A stretch of 64,000 nucleotides of DNA, from assembly GCA_018398815.1 (NCBI GenBank), contig CM031595.1:139565679-139629678 (forward strand), in the 5' to 3' direction. Numbering within the stretch: the stretch's first letter is position 1; each line of letters opens with the position of its first letter. The stretch is from Conus ventricosus. Lineage: Eukaryota; Mollusca; Gastropoda; Neogastropoda; Conidae. The notes under the pieces were generated by a model. The model made no database searches, was not told the DNA's origin, and worked only from the letters and a program-made list of their open reading frames with translations. Positions 23,697 to 33,809 of this stretch are shown one piece after another. The translations under genes and the position numbers were made by a program.

Positions 23697-23968
23697 TAAG
23701 AAGCAAAAGTAAATCATGAAAGAGCAAAACAAGCTACATTTTCTTGTAAAAAGTAGAAAATACAAAAAGATGACCTCTTAAGACACAAGTGCTGAGGGCC
23801 AGTTCTTGGAATGAATCCGCAAGGGACTAAAATAGTCATTGCAACACCAAGCTGCTCTGTAAGTTGCTGGAATGGTGCTTGGTACTTATCCTTGGAATTT
23901 ATTAGTTCGTTGTATTTTACAAGAAAATGTAGCTTGTTTTGCTCTTTCATGATTTTCTTTTGCTTCTT
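23697..23968. repeat. Large palindromic segment with arms Z and Z'
   Basis: Positions 23697-23751 and 23918-23968 are inverted copies (AAGCAAAAG ... ATTTTCTTGTAAAA). Between them lie ~85 unique bases and the inverted partner of arm X. Just before the left arm, a short frame ends VEFSKNQPKVPPKKQK followed by a stop, but it is not identifiable. Confidence 0.75.
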
Positions 23969-24600
23969 ACGATATGTTCTTAAATAACAAAATAAGTAGA
24001 GGGGTAGCATTATATACAGAGAAATCCTTAAACGCACGTGAATGTGAAGAACTAAACACATCTGAGTTCCAGGAAAGTGTATGGTGCACATTTAATACCA
24101 ATGATAGAAACACAGTATTACTTGGCTGCATCTATAGAAATCCTAATGAGAGTTCTGAAGCTAATGATGAAAAAATGTTTGACCTGTTAAAATCTGATAT
24201 AATGTTAAAATTTGATAAAGTATTGATGATGGGTGATTTCAATTACCCATTTGTCAGATGGGATGGAAAGTGGCCAGGGAGAAAGGTGAGCAAATTGTGG
24301 AAAGAATCAATGATGCATACTTGATACAGAAAGTAAACAAACCAACAAGGAGGAGACTAGGACAGAACCCAACTTTGGATGACTGGATATTAGTGAATGA
24401 GGATAATCTTATTTCAGATATTACACACCAGGATCCAGTTGGAAAAAGTGACCATGATGTGTTGTCCTTTGAATTTTATGCATTAAAAAACTACAACAGG
24501 AAACCAAAGGCAAGATATATTTTTAACCTAAACAAAGGAAATTATAACCAACTGAGAAGTACAGGCATGCAACCAGACCGAACTTCAATTGAAAAATAAT
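23969..24600 (+). pseudogene. CR1-like LINE, segment 3 (endonuclease)
   Basis: Two overlapping frames carry YDMFLNNKISRGVALYTEKS, LGCIYRNPNESSEANDEKMF, the catalytic MMGDFNYP, then LIQKVNKPTRRRLGQNPTLDD and SDHDVLSFEF. One frameshift near 24270 separates them. The RT part does not follow; the copy ends at about 24600. Confidence 0.85.
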
Positions 24601-24681
24601 GAGGGGACACAAATAGGCCGTAAGGCCTAAGGCTAAAAAAAGCCGGTCCCTATTACTATTACTACTACTACTACTACTACT
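24601..24681 (+). repeat. Possible retroelement tail with (ACT)n
   Basis: A short hairpin (AGGCCGTAAGGCCT) and a GCCGGTCCC motif run into TATTACTATT(ACT)n. The layout looks like a SINE or LINE 3' end with a trinucleotide tail, but there is not enough sequence to classify it. Confidence 0.35.
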
Positions 24682-25513
24682 GAAAGTGTTTCCCCATTCC
24701 CTCTTCATCCCAAATCCCCGAAAGCCTGAGGAGCCCCCCTTCTTTCCCCACCTTCACTCAGAAATCATGCATGATCTACGACATGAATATATAACTCTGA
24801 CCTTTTTCATAATCTTGACACATTCAACCCTGTGCCCGAGAATTGCATGGGTGACAGACCTGGAGTACTCAAAGTACTAACTCCAAAACTATCCAAGAAA
24901 CTTTTCAAATTTGACACAGCTAAAAAAGAAAGCTTTTTCCAAACCATGTTCAAGTTCAGAAGTTGAACCAAAATTGAGTCTGTGCACTGTTCACATTCAA
25001 ACCTGGACATATACAAATTGAAGATTATTTGTAATTGTCAGCTGTTATAATTCAAACTTGGAGTTGGATGTATGTGACAATCAAATTAAAATAAATTTGT
25101 ATAATTTGTCAAAGCATTGCAGGTTCGAACATAGATAATATGTTGCCAAACAATTAGTTTTGTTGTAAGAGTATAGAGTTCTTCATATTGTAGGTAAATA
25201 GGTTAAATAGTTTTTCAGATATCTCAGTGATCATGTGCAATGATGTTTTTGTTTATCAAAACATTAAAAGTCCAAGAGGGCATCATATTAATGAAACAGT
25301 AAATATTTGTTTACAATCACCTGACACTAGTGACAGTAATCATGTGTTTTTCTTGCCTCATGGCAAAATAGGTTTTGAGATCACAGAGTTTATTGACGTA
25401 TCTGTTCTGTTCAAGCACATCAGCCCAAACTGTCACGGCAGGAGAGGTTACCTTGGCAGTAAACTCATAGGGGTTGAAAGGGTTGTCTTCAGTCAATTTG
25501 TGTGGAAATTCCT
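24682..25513. other. No clear feature
   Basis: AT-rich sequence up to the TTAA at which the next transposon begins; no recognisable frame. Confidence 0.5.
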
Positions 25514-26080
25514 TTAACCCGTAGAGTGCCAAGGTACCAAGGTAAATTTTTGACAAAATCGTTAAAAAATGTTATTTGGGTTTATTTCGCCATTACCTTC
25601 TTTCATCATCTATGAACACATCTGTGCAAGCCATTTTGCAAATAAAACTCATTTTATTGTCTTATTTCGATGTTTTTTGTGGTGTGTGTGTGAAATTTTC
25701 TCACTAATCTTAGCTAAGAAAAATTCGGCAACTTTGAGACCTCATATCTCCACTTTGAGACCTCATATCTCCACTTCTAGAAGTCGGATCGAAAAAATTC
25801 AAAGAGCAGACGACGCAGGAAGAAAAACTCTACAACGACGAGAAACAAGTTGAAACACGCAATTTCATTGGCTGGCTGATATAGCTAGCAACAGACACAA
25901 AGAGAAGCACTTTCGCTTCTTCGACCAATCAGCGCGCTCCTTTCTTCTCGGCTTCGGGCTTGGCTTTTAGCTGCCTGTATCCGGTCGTTTTGCTTCGTTC
26001 ACCACTGACACGATCTTTCTAGCAAATTCTACACCTGAGTTTACAATCTTTTCTTTGAAGTGTCCCAACATCGTTTGATT

Positions 26081-27089
26081 ATGGGAAAGAAAAAACCACA
26101 GAGGGCTGATAGGCCAAAAAAGCGTAAATTTACTGGGAACCGATACACAAGAAGGCTCGAACAGGCAGGGGAAAGCGTCAGCGAAGAAATGCAACAACAC
26201 TCGCCGCAGCCTTCAACCTCGTCGTCATCGAAGCTCAAACAAAGCTCTCAAATCGATGTTGAGTTTGATGATGAGCAAGAACTGACAGGATTTCGCTTCA
26301 TCGATGTGAAAATATTGACAGACTTTGTATTGAACCTTCTGTGCCCTGAATGTAGGCGACCTCTGGGTGAAAACAAACGGCAGTCGTCTGTGTCTGAAGA
26401 CAGGAGTTCGCTGGCATCGAAACTGACATTTACTTGCCAGTGTCAACACAAGCTTTCTTTGTGGACATCATCAAAGTGTGCAGAACATATGAAGTGAATA
26501 GACGCTTCCCCCTTGCAATGTTTGCCATAGGAAGAAATTTTACCCAAGGCAAACGATTCCTGGGGAATATGAACATGCCAACTTAAATGTACAAGACCAG
26601 CTGGGGCTTACACAAAAAGGCCATACTTCATGCTACCGAGAGAACTGCTGATGAAAGCACACAGAAAGCTGCAGGTAAACAATGTTGATCTTTTGTTTGC
26701 TTTGTGTGTGTGTGTGTGCAAACATGTGTGGGTGTGTGAATGTGTGTGTGTGTGTGTGTGTGGTGTGTGTGTGTGTGGATGTGTGAATGTGTGTGTTGTT
26801 GTTGTGTGTGTGTGTGTGTGTGTGTGTGTTTGTATGATGTATGCGTGTGTGTGCATGAATTTTTGCAGCTAGGTTTTTGTAAGAGTGTGGGTGTGTCATG
26901 ATGTGTGTTTGTATAGGAATGTCATAGTGTGTTTGTGTGTGCTTGTGTGTATTTCATGTTGAATGTGTACGTGTGTTTATGTTGTTTCACGCATAAGTAT
27001 ATTTTCTGCGACAGTACTGCCTTTGACAAGATGTATATTCACATTATGTGTGTGTGTGTGTGTGTGTGCAAACATGTGTGGGTGTGTGA

Positions 27090-27141
<52 letters not shown>

Positions 27142-28548
27142 ATATGATGTATGCGTGTGTGGGCATGAATTTTTGCAGCTAGGTTTTTGTAAGAGTGTGG
27201 GTGTGTCATGATGTGTGTTTGTATAGGAATGTCATAGTCATATAGTGTGTTTGTGTGTGCTTGTGTGTATTTCATGTTGAATTTGTATGTGTGTTTATGT
27301 TGTTTCACGGCATAAGTATATTTTCTGCGACAGTACTGCCTTTGACAAGATGTATTTTCACATTGTTTTTGGCTAGACTGTGATTCTCTCTTTCTCCTTG
27401 CAGCTGAGCTGAAGGCATCAAAGGGAGAGGAGGTCACTGTGTCCTGCGATGGAACCTGGCAGAGGAGAGGTTTCCAGTCAAAGAATGGGGTGTTTACAGT
27501 TCTCAGTGTGGACAAACAAAATTCAAAAGTCATCGACACTGTTGTCATGTCCAACTACTGCGATGCATGCGTGAAAAATAAGAAAAAGAGGACAGAAGAG
27601 GACTTCACTGAGTGGAAGCAGACACATGCCCCTAACTGCGACAAGAATCATGAAGGGTCAGCAGGCAGCATGGAGCCAGCAGGAGCTGTGACGGCGTTCA
27701 GACGAAGTGAGGCTCTTCATGAACTGAAATATGTTTCTTTTTTGGGTGATGGGGACAGCAAGTCTTTCTCGTCTGTGAGTAAAGCTGAACCACCCATTTA
27801 TGGGGATGTAGACATTGAAAAGCTTGAGTGCTGTGGCCATGTCCAAAAAAGAATGGGGAGGCAGTTGACCAACAAGGTTGCAGCACTGAAGAAAGAGAAA
27901 TACCAACATATGGGAAAAACTATGACTGGGATTGGTGGGAAGGGGGGACTGACAAAAAAGATGATTTTGAACATTCAAGGGCACTATGGGGCTGCAATCA
28001 GGAACAATGTAGGGGATGTGAGGGCCATGCAGAGGGACATCTGGGCAATATGGGAACACAGGAATAAAGTCCATACTAACTGTGGTGTGTGGTGTCCGTC
28101 GAAAAAGAATCCTCCTACAGATCCCAACAGAAATGCACTGCCACCCTATGTCTGCCAAGCCATCAGACCAGTTTTTGAGACACTGTCCTCTGACACACTG
28201 CTTTCCAAGTGTGCTCATGGGGGTACCCAAAACACTAATGAAAGCTTCCACAACTTGATATGGGAACGCTGCCCGAAAACTGGTTTTGTCGGTCGCCCTC
28301 GTCTCACATTGGCTGTGTCTGATGCAACAATTGCATACAATGATGGAGAGATGGGCCGCCTGAGCATTTTTACCAAGTTGGGGATGCCAGAAGGACACCA
28401 TACCACCAAGTGTTTCCATGAGCTGGATGGGGGGAGGATCAAGGCGGCTGGAGCAAGACTTCAACCAGCAGATCGTCGAGCCCGAAGACTAGCGGCCCGC
28501 CCAGGTTACAGAAGGCCAAGAGGAGTTTTACCAGGCAGGTGCTCATGA
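26081..28548 (+). pseudogene. Mutator-like (PF20700-type) transposase, one intron, two lesions
   Basis: Exon 1 runs 26081-26674 and exon 2 27404-28548, with a GTAAAC donor, a TTTCTCCTTGCAG acceptor and matching phase. The N-terminus is basic (MGKKKPQRADRPKKRKF). It is followed by GFRFIDVKILTDFVLNLLCP with a CPEC knuckle, and EVNRRFPLAMFAIG after a one-base loss near 26489. A TAA lies at 26584-26586. Exon 2 holds the DDE-type core: CDGTWQRRGF (Asp 1), LGDGDSKSF (Asp 2), a CCGHVQKRMG block, and GGTQNTNESFHNLIWERCP (Glu). The exon 2 frame is open throughout. The protein would cut and paste the flanking TTAA element; the two lesions probably inactivate this copy, unless they are sequence errors. 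Confidence 0.8.
26704..27355. repeat. Tandem duplication (~340 bp) rich in TG, inside the transposase intron
   Basis: Two copies, about 26704-27043 and 27044-27355, share TG runs, the phrase ATGAATTTTTGCAGCTAGG, and a unique 3' part (CGACAGTACTGCCTTTGACA). The copies differ mainly in TG-run length. The duplicated TTTTTGCAG|CTAGG is acceptor-like and could be an alternative splice site. Confidence 0.85.
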
Positions 28549-29205
28549 ATAGTTCAGGTCAGTGTTATTTTATCATTTCAGAACTTGGAGGAGGCAGAAA
28601 AACAGCATGGTTTGCAAGAGAAAGTCTGCAAAGCTATTATTACATGTGTACCAAACTTTCAAAGCCGATTTTCTCAAAACTGCGTTTTCACGTACTCGTG
28701 TCACTAATGTCATCATATTTCATTTAATTTTTGTCCAAACAACTTGAAATTTTGTGGAGAACATCTTGATGCTGTGTTCTTTGAAATGACCTAAAATCAA
28801 AGGTCTGGGTCATGTCAGTAAAGTTTTCAAATGTTCACTTTTAGTTGTACTTAAATGATCACTCACTTACAGCTAATATACATTAGGACTCTGAATTTAG
28901 GTCATTTTATAGATATCACATTTTTCTAAAACCATGCAAAATTTGAACACTCCAAGTGTAATAGTGTCTGTGTGAGAGAACCCCAACGCCATGATTTTAT
29001 TTTGTGTCGTTACCCCATCCCATTTAAAGCACATATTGTAAGATTAAAAATATGCCCAGATGTAAATGGTTATTACCTACTGCTAGCACAATAAGCAAGG
29101 AAGGTTATCACCAATTTTCATCAAAATCTGTGCATATGGTGAAATAAACCCAAAGAACATTTTTGAACGATTTTTTCAAAAATCGACCTTGTTACCTTGC
29201 CTTAA

Positions 29206-30253
29206 GCCGTCAGCTGACGCCGCATTAAAAATGCTTTCCCAGTGTCCACTGACGTCATGCATTTTTCTTGAATTTTCATTCGTTACTATTTCTATCAACG
29301 GACTCAAATAGAGTGTGCGTAGAAAGCCTTATAAATATGTCTGTAGTCTTAAAATAATATGTAAATGACCACACGTGAGGGGAAAGCCCATTTATTCTCA
29401 TCACTGACTGGATGACCAGCCAGCACTTCGTCTCGCTTGCAAAGATGGCGGCGCAACCTTCGACAAGTGCAGCGACCAAATCAACGTATTTACACAGCTG
29501 AGCAGGCTCTGCTGATGATTTTTGACAAAGACAATAATCTTTTGTTCAACGACTCACTCGAGCATGAAGGTGAGATGATTGATAGTGATGGAATTGCCGA
29601 CCATATTCGTCAGTTATTGAGTAGGGCTGTGTTACCTCAGTGTGTGTTCAGCTGACTGCGTCGAACGAGCTAGCCTAGTGTGTACTCTGCACTGTGTGCC
29701 AGTGGCCAGTGATGTGAAAGTCAGCGCGAGAGGGGAGCGTGGCCTGCTCGCGGCGTGACACGGGGCAGACGGAAAGGTAGGGGAAGAGGAGGAGTGAAAG
29801 AGAGGGTTGAAGTCCAGCAAGGGGGCGTGGTGGGGAGAGGGGGGCGTGGTCGTGGACTGACCTGTCTGCTTAGAGTGTGAGCATCTTGATGAACTTCTAA
29901 ACTGTTTTACTTTCATTTACAGGTGTAGTGTGACAATACAAACTTTATTTTCAACTTTTTTGCTTTGTGTTCTTGTTTGGATGTGAAATGTAGTGGTAAA
30001 TACATATGGTTTTGATCGTGCAAAAAAATCTATCCAAATCTAAGTGCCTAAATACTTTTTTTATTATCAAAATTAAAACAAAAGAAGCCCAGATTCAAAA
30101 TCTTCATTCAATTTCCTTCAAAAATTATATATATTTCATTTTTATATCTTTTGTAGTTTCTGAGCTAGAATTTTTTGTTAATTATTACCCCCAAATCATT
30201 TGATTTCCCTGGCACTGGGAAAGCCTTTGTACTATTTTTAGGCAGTGAACGGG
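29206..30253 (+). mobile_element. piggyBac-like non-autonomous element
   Basis: It lies between TTAA 29202-29205 and TTAA 30254-30257. The right end reads GGCAGTGAACGGGTTAA. Both ends share GCTTTCCCAGTG in inverted orientation. Inside, from an ATG at 29444 in good context, frames give MAAQPSTSAATKSTY and, after a frameshift, YTAEQALLMIFDKDNN and EGEMIDSDGIADH, resembling the acidic N-terminus of piggyBac transposases. No catalytic domain remains. It shares its left TTAA with the previous element. Confidence 0.6.
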
Positions 30254-30261
30254 TTAAGTAC

Positions 30262-30266
30262 AACAG
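30262..30266. repeat. Left target-site duplication of the LTR element
   Basis: AACAG here and at 32499-32503 flanks the LTR retrotransposon exactly outside its TG...CA ends. Confidence 0.8.
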
Positions 30267-30475
30267 TGTAATGTTCTGGACATGCCATTTAACAAGGCTG
30301 AACAAGATGACACTTTGCCAGTTGTCTTTAATCTCCCTTAGTAATCTCCCTTGGTAACTATCCCCTCGATTCTTGCATGTTTCCTAAGAGTTATCCACAA
30401 CCAGTGAGAGTTAATTCTCTTGGACTGAATATATTATCGTAAGTATTAGCGGACAAACTATTCCTAAGACTCCCT
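30267..30475 (-). repeat. 3' LTR
   Basis: About 209 bases, beginning TGTAATGTTCTGGACA on the + strand. Direct repeat of 32308-32498 with scattered differences and small indels, so the copy is not recent. Confidence 0.85.
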
Positions 30476-30579
30476 TTTTCACATCTTTTAATAAACTTTA
30501 GAATAAGAACTGCAATTAATCGGTTTGTGTGTTTGATTACAGTTCTTATCCATGGGACTGAGAGTTTAAATAGATCAAG

Positions 30580-30849
30580 TCTCTGGGGTTTTGTAATTGT
30601 TCTCTGGGATCTGCGGAGTGTGCCTGAGGAGCTGGGAATTAGAGATGTTGTTCCCAAACAAGGTGATGGAACAGGAGACCTTTGTCGGCTTGTAGTTCGT
30701 ATAACTTTTTGAGGCGATGGGTGTGATGAAGACGGTAAAGTTGGTGAAGGTGTTTTCACAGTTGTGTTTGATCTTTGCAGGGGTTGTGCCTGATTGTGAG
30801 TTGCCACGAGATGTGTTCTGTTTCGTTGGATGGGACCATTTTGTGTCAA
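30580..30849 (-). pseudogene. gypsy polyprotein C-terminal tail
   Basis: The minus frame has RNRTHLVATHNQAQPLQ, a Pro/Ser-rich stretch and a final LRRSQRTITKPQRLDL, the usual end of gypsy polymerase polyproteins just before the purine tract and LTR. Confidence 0.7.
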
Positions 30850-31167
30850 AACGATGAAAGAATAAGGATTGTTGTGCTTTGCCTAGATTTTTCCTGACTT
30901 CATTTCTTTGATAAAGACGGCATCACCAGGTTTCAGAAGTGTTGCTTGTTTCAATGTTTGTTCCTCAAGACGTCATGTTTCTGCCCAGCGAGAATAATAG
31001 TCCACTACAATGATGTAGGTTTTGCCATGAAAATTGAACAGATCCATGCCTAGTCTGAACCAGTGACACTCAGGAAAAAAGGAAGGAAATTGTGGTTCCT
31101 TTTGAGCTGGTCTGTGTTTGGCATACATTATACAGTTTTGTTGTTGTTGTTTTTTTTTAATTAGATC

Positions 31168-31850
31168 TTAAATTTCTTTGGAAATGTGAGGCCACCAGAT
31201 TAAAACTGCAGCAAGACATCGACATTTTACAAATTTTCCAAGCATTTCAATCCTCATCTCCTGTGGGATTACAATTCTGTTGTCAAGCATCAACAGGTCG
31301 TCAACAATGGTTAGATGTTCTCTGTTGATCCAGTATGGCTGACGAAGTAGTGGTGATTCCGGCATGTATACGGGCCATCCATTGGAGCAATATTCTCGGA
31401 CTGCAGCTGTTTCAGGATCTGATTTTTGTAATTCTTTGATTTGTTGCTGTCCCTTAGTTTGAGGAAGATTATAAGCTGTCAAAGGTTTGTTTGGCAAATT
31501 GTGTTACATCTTCGATGAGACTAACGGCCGTTTTATCGGGGTGACCGTGTGGTACCCGTGATAATGCATCTGCTGTTGTTTGATTTTTTGTCCAACCACA
31601 TGTACATCGTTCCGGGAAAATTGCAAAAGTCGAAGTTGAAACCTTTGAATTCGTGGTGGCATTTTGGCGAGTTCAGTGGTTGACAAGATTGGGATGAGTG
31701 GCTTGTGATCAGTTTTTATCGTGAAGTTCATTCCAAGGATGTATTCACTCAGTCTTTAACAAGAGGCCCAAGTGACTGCTAGTGCCTCCTTCTCAATAAC
31801 AGCATAATTGTGTTCAGCATCAGAAAGAGAGCAGAGATGTAGCATACTGG
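31168..31850 (-). pseudogene. gypsy RNase H and zinc-binding region
   Basis: Minus strand, in order: SDAEHNYAVIEKEALAVTWA, SEYILGMNFTIKTDHKPLIP, KMPPRIQRFQLRLLQFSRND (RNase H, with stops and shifts), then a linker and VIPQEMRIEMLGKF ... WWPHISKEI, the stretch that normally carries the integrase HHCC zinc finger. The HH part is deleted or changed here. Confidence 0.8.
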
Positions 31851-31899
31851 ACATTGCAAACTATCATCTTGTAGATGTTCAAAGACCCTTCAGAAACAT

Positions 31900-32281
31900 T
31901 GATCGTGTGTAGTCTGATCTTCAGTTGATCACCAAACTGAAAAGCATCTTTGCTGTCCATGGTATTCTTGATGAAATGATATCCGACAATGGTCCTCAGT
32001 TTGCGAGTGCAGAGTTTAGCAATTTTGCGATTGATTTTGGCTTCATCCACACTACAAACTCTCTTCACTATCCTCAAAGTAATGGAGAAGACGAGAGAGC
32101 AGTACAATCTGTCAAAAACCTTCACAAAAAAGCAAACGATCCATACACTGCCCTCCTCCTGTACAGGGCAAGTCCACTGCAAAATGGTCTGCCCCCAAGT
32201 AAACTTCTGATGGGAAGAAAGTTGAAAACCCAAATCCCCATTCTTCCCACTCATGCACTTCACCAGTCTCCTAAGCGGCAT
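31900..32281 (+). pseudogene. Integrase core fragment in reversed orientation
   Basis: The + frame reads ITKLKSIFAVHGILDEMISD, NGPQFASAEFSNFAIDFGFI, YPQSNGEDERAVQSVKNLHK and LLMGRKLKTQIPIL: the second Asp and the Glu of the integrase DDE core with its downstream part. Its strand and position, upstream of RNase H and touching the primer site, are opposite to the rest of the element, so it was moved and inverted after or during insertion. Confidence 0.85.
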
Positions 32282-32307
32282 GGGTTCATATCCCACCGCT
32301 GGCACCA
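32282..32307 (-). promoter_or_regulatory. Retroelement primer-binding site, tRNA-Leu-like
   Basis: Directly inside the 5' LTR. Its complement resembles the T arm and acceptor end of a tRNA including the final CCA (GGGTTC ... ACCGCTGGCACCA). It is a priming site, not a tRNA gene, because only the 3' third of a tRNA is present. Confidence 0.7.
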
Positions 32308-32498
32308 TGTAATATTCTGGACACGCAATAAACAAGGCTGAACAAGATGACAGAGTTTGCCAATTGTCTTTGATCTCCCTTGGTAACTATTCCATCGATC
32401 CTTGCATGTTTCCTAAGAGTTATCCTGACCCAGCGAGAGTTAATTCCCTTGGACTGAATATTATCGTAACTTGTATTAGCAGACAAACTATTCCTACA
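32308..32498 (-). repeat. 5' LTR
   Basis: About 191 bases, TG...CA bounded; partner of 30267-30475. The AACAG duplication follows at 32499-32503. Confidence 0.85.
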
Positions 32499-32746
32499 AA
32501 CAGGATTTGTGTTTACTGGTTATCACCAGTATTTTACCCATTCAGATGACAAAATGCAGACAAACGTATTGGTACAGTGCACTGATTGAATTTTAGTTTC
32601 ACCACATGTTAGTGGTATGAAACTGAACTATTGCTTTAGCAGCACTTGATTTTTGCCTATTCTGGCTATTGCTATAATGCTATGACTAGGTTACAGGTTT
32701 TGTTTGACCCATTTAAAATTTCATTTCATGGTAAAATCTAATTATC

Positions 32747-33122
32747 TTAGTCCTTCAAATGAGACTATAATCCGAGGTTCTGTACATAAACGCACGCATA
32801 ATATCTTGCACACACATAAAATCCCATCACCAACTTTCGGAAGAGAAGGCCAGTTTGGCCGCTGGTATGGATGACACATTACACATAGCATGCACCCTGT
32901 GTGAGAAATGCGAAGAAAGAAGTAAGGAAATTGAGTGAACGATATTGACTGGATGACACGGGAAATGACTAATGAAGCACCAGCTGGCAGCTCTTCAGTC
33001 GGCACTACTCAGGTAGGCAGCCCGTTGTGTAAACGAGTGTGGATTGTAAAGCGCTTAGAGCTTGGTCTCTAGCCATGGATAGGCGCTATATAAGTATTCA
33101 TATTGATAATAATAATAATAAT
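32747..33122 (+). mobile_element. SINE body joined to a different 3' module
   Basis: Positions 32747-32893 match the middle part of the tRNA-headed SINE at 36235. At the word GCATGCACC this copy switches to unrelated sequence ending GTAAAGCGCTTAGAG ... GGCGCTATATAAGTATTCAT and an (ATA)n tail. That terminal stem is common at the 3' ends of L2/CR1-related retroelements. The tRNA head is absent. Confidence 0.7.
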
Positions 33123-33796
33123 TTACATTAGCAAGTTCGCTGTATACTATTATAGATTTTAATCAACAAGCATGATCATTGCAAGACACAAGAAACAGTG
33201 CCCATCTTGAAAAAAAAAATTTTTAAACGGAAAAAGAGAAAGGGAGAGGCTTAGCAGGGGAGTGTATGGGGTGTGAACATCAAGTAACTCAGATCGAACT
33301 CTTGAGAAACTAATTGTGTGTTACATGATAATGATGATTCGTTTGAAAATGTTCATGTGCAAGTGAGTGTGTGTCACAGTTTCAGAGTTTGTGCACACAC
33401 ACACGTTTATGTGTCTGTGACTGAGTGAGTGTATGTGGAAAGATTTCCTTTCATATGATCCCCACTCTCCCCCCTCCTAGACCCCACAGGATCCATTGTT
33501 TCTTTGTCTTGTATGATGTTCAAGTGCACTCACCATTTTCTGCATCTGAAGAGGCCTTGATATATTCATGATTGATTGATTAAATCCCATGGGTAACATA
33601 AGTAAGAGGAAGTTTTTTTTTCCCATCAGCTGATCTGGCCTATGATATATGACAGAAAGAAGTATGAGACTGAGAGGGTGTTCAGAAGAAAATATTTCCT
33701 TTGCATACATGTACGTATGGGTGTCTGTATGTGTGCATGCCTCAGTGTGCATGTGCAGCGACAGTACTTGTACATGTATGTATGTGTGTATGTGTG
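33123..33796. other. No clear feature
   Basis: Scattered TG-rich and purine-rich simple sequence; no recognisable gene. Confidence 0.5.
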
Positions 33797-33809
33797 TGTA
33801 TGAGAGAGA

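Larger units (their letters stand above)
22414..23968. mobile_element. Composite insertion in the LINE, type uncertain
   Basis: The left part (22417-22960) is GC-richer than its surroundings. It begins CAGGGCTCCCAATGACGCAC like a hAT end, with a perfect 18-base palindrome at 22430-22447. A ~57-bp motif (TAACCCCTCGCCGTACGCCG...) is repeated at about 22828 and 22885, with a diverged third copy near 22773. The middle is simple repeat, including (AT)n at 23180-23209. The right part holds two long inverted repeat pairs, annotated separately. No matching right hAT end was found, so at least two insertions may be involved. Confidence 0.5.
25518..29201 (+). mobile_element. TTAA-flanked DNA transposon with Mutator-like transposase
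   Basis: TTAA stands at 25514-25517 and 29202-29205. Just inside are imperfect inverted ends of about 65 bases (left about 25529-25600, right about 29130-29200) sharing AAGGTA-CAAGGT, ATTTTTGA-AAAATCGTT and TTTGGGTTTATTTC. The left end has about ten extra outer bases (CCCGTAGAGT). The cargo is one spliced transposase gene on the + strand. TTAA targets are used by Kolobok, piggyBac and Sola3; I favour Kolobok from the protein type, as inference. Confidence 0.75.
30267..32498 (-). mobile_element. Ty3/gypsy-like LTR retrotransposon, internally rearranged
   Basis: Direct LTRs lie at 30267-30475 and 32308-32498, flanked by a 5-bp duplication. In the minus orientation the right LTR is the 5' LTR, followed at 32307-32282 by a primer-binding site complementary to a tRNA 3' end (the + strand reads TCCCACCGCTGGCACCA, tRNA-Leu-like). 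The left LTR is preceded by a purine tract (GAAAAAGGGAG on the minus strand, about 30470-30481). Gag, protease and most of RT are missing. RNase H, the zinc-binding region and the polymerase tail are on the minus strand, but the integrase core is on the plus strand next to the primer site. It is a deleted, rearranged copy. Confidence 0.85.

Noticed and set aside
27658..28464. 268-codon minus-strand ORF
   Set aside because: Antisense shadow of the Mutator-like transposase exon 2, whose sense strand carries the family motifs.
32282..32307. tRNA gene fragment
   Set aside because: Only the 3' third of a tRNA, exactly at the inner edge of an LTR; it is a primer-binding site.
33001..33122. Separate promoter-like element at GGCGCTATATAAGT
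   Set aside because: The TATATAA belongs to a conserved 3' stem found at L2/CR1-type retroelement ends and is followed by an (ATA)n tail, so it is not a gene promoter.
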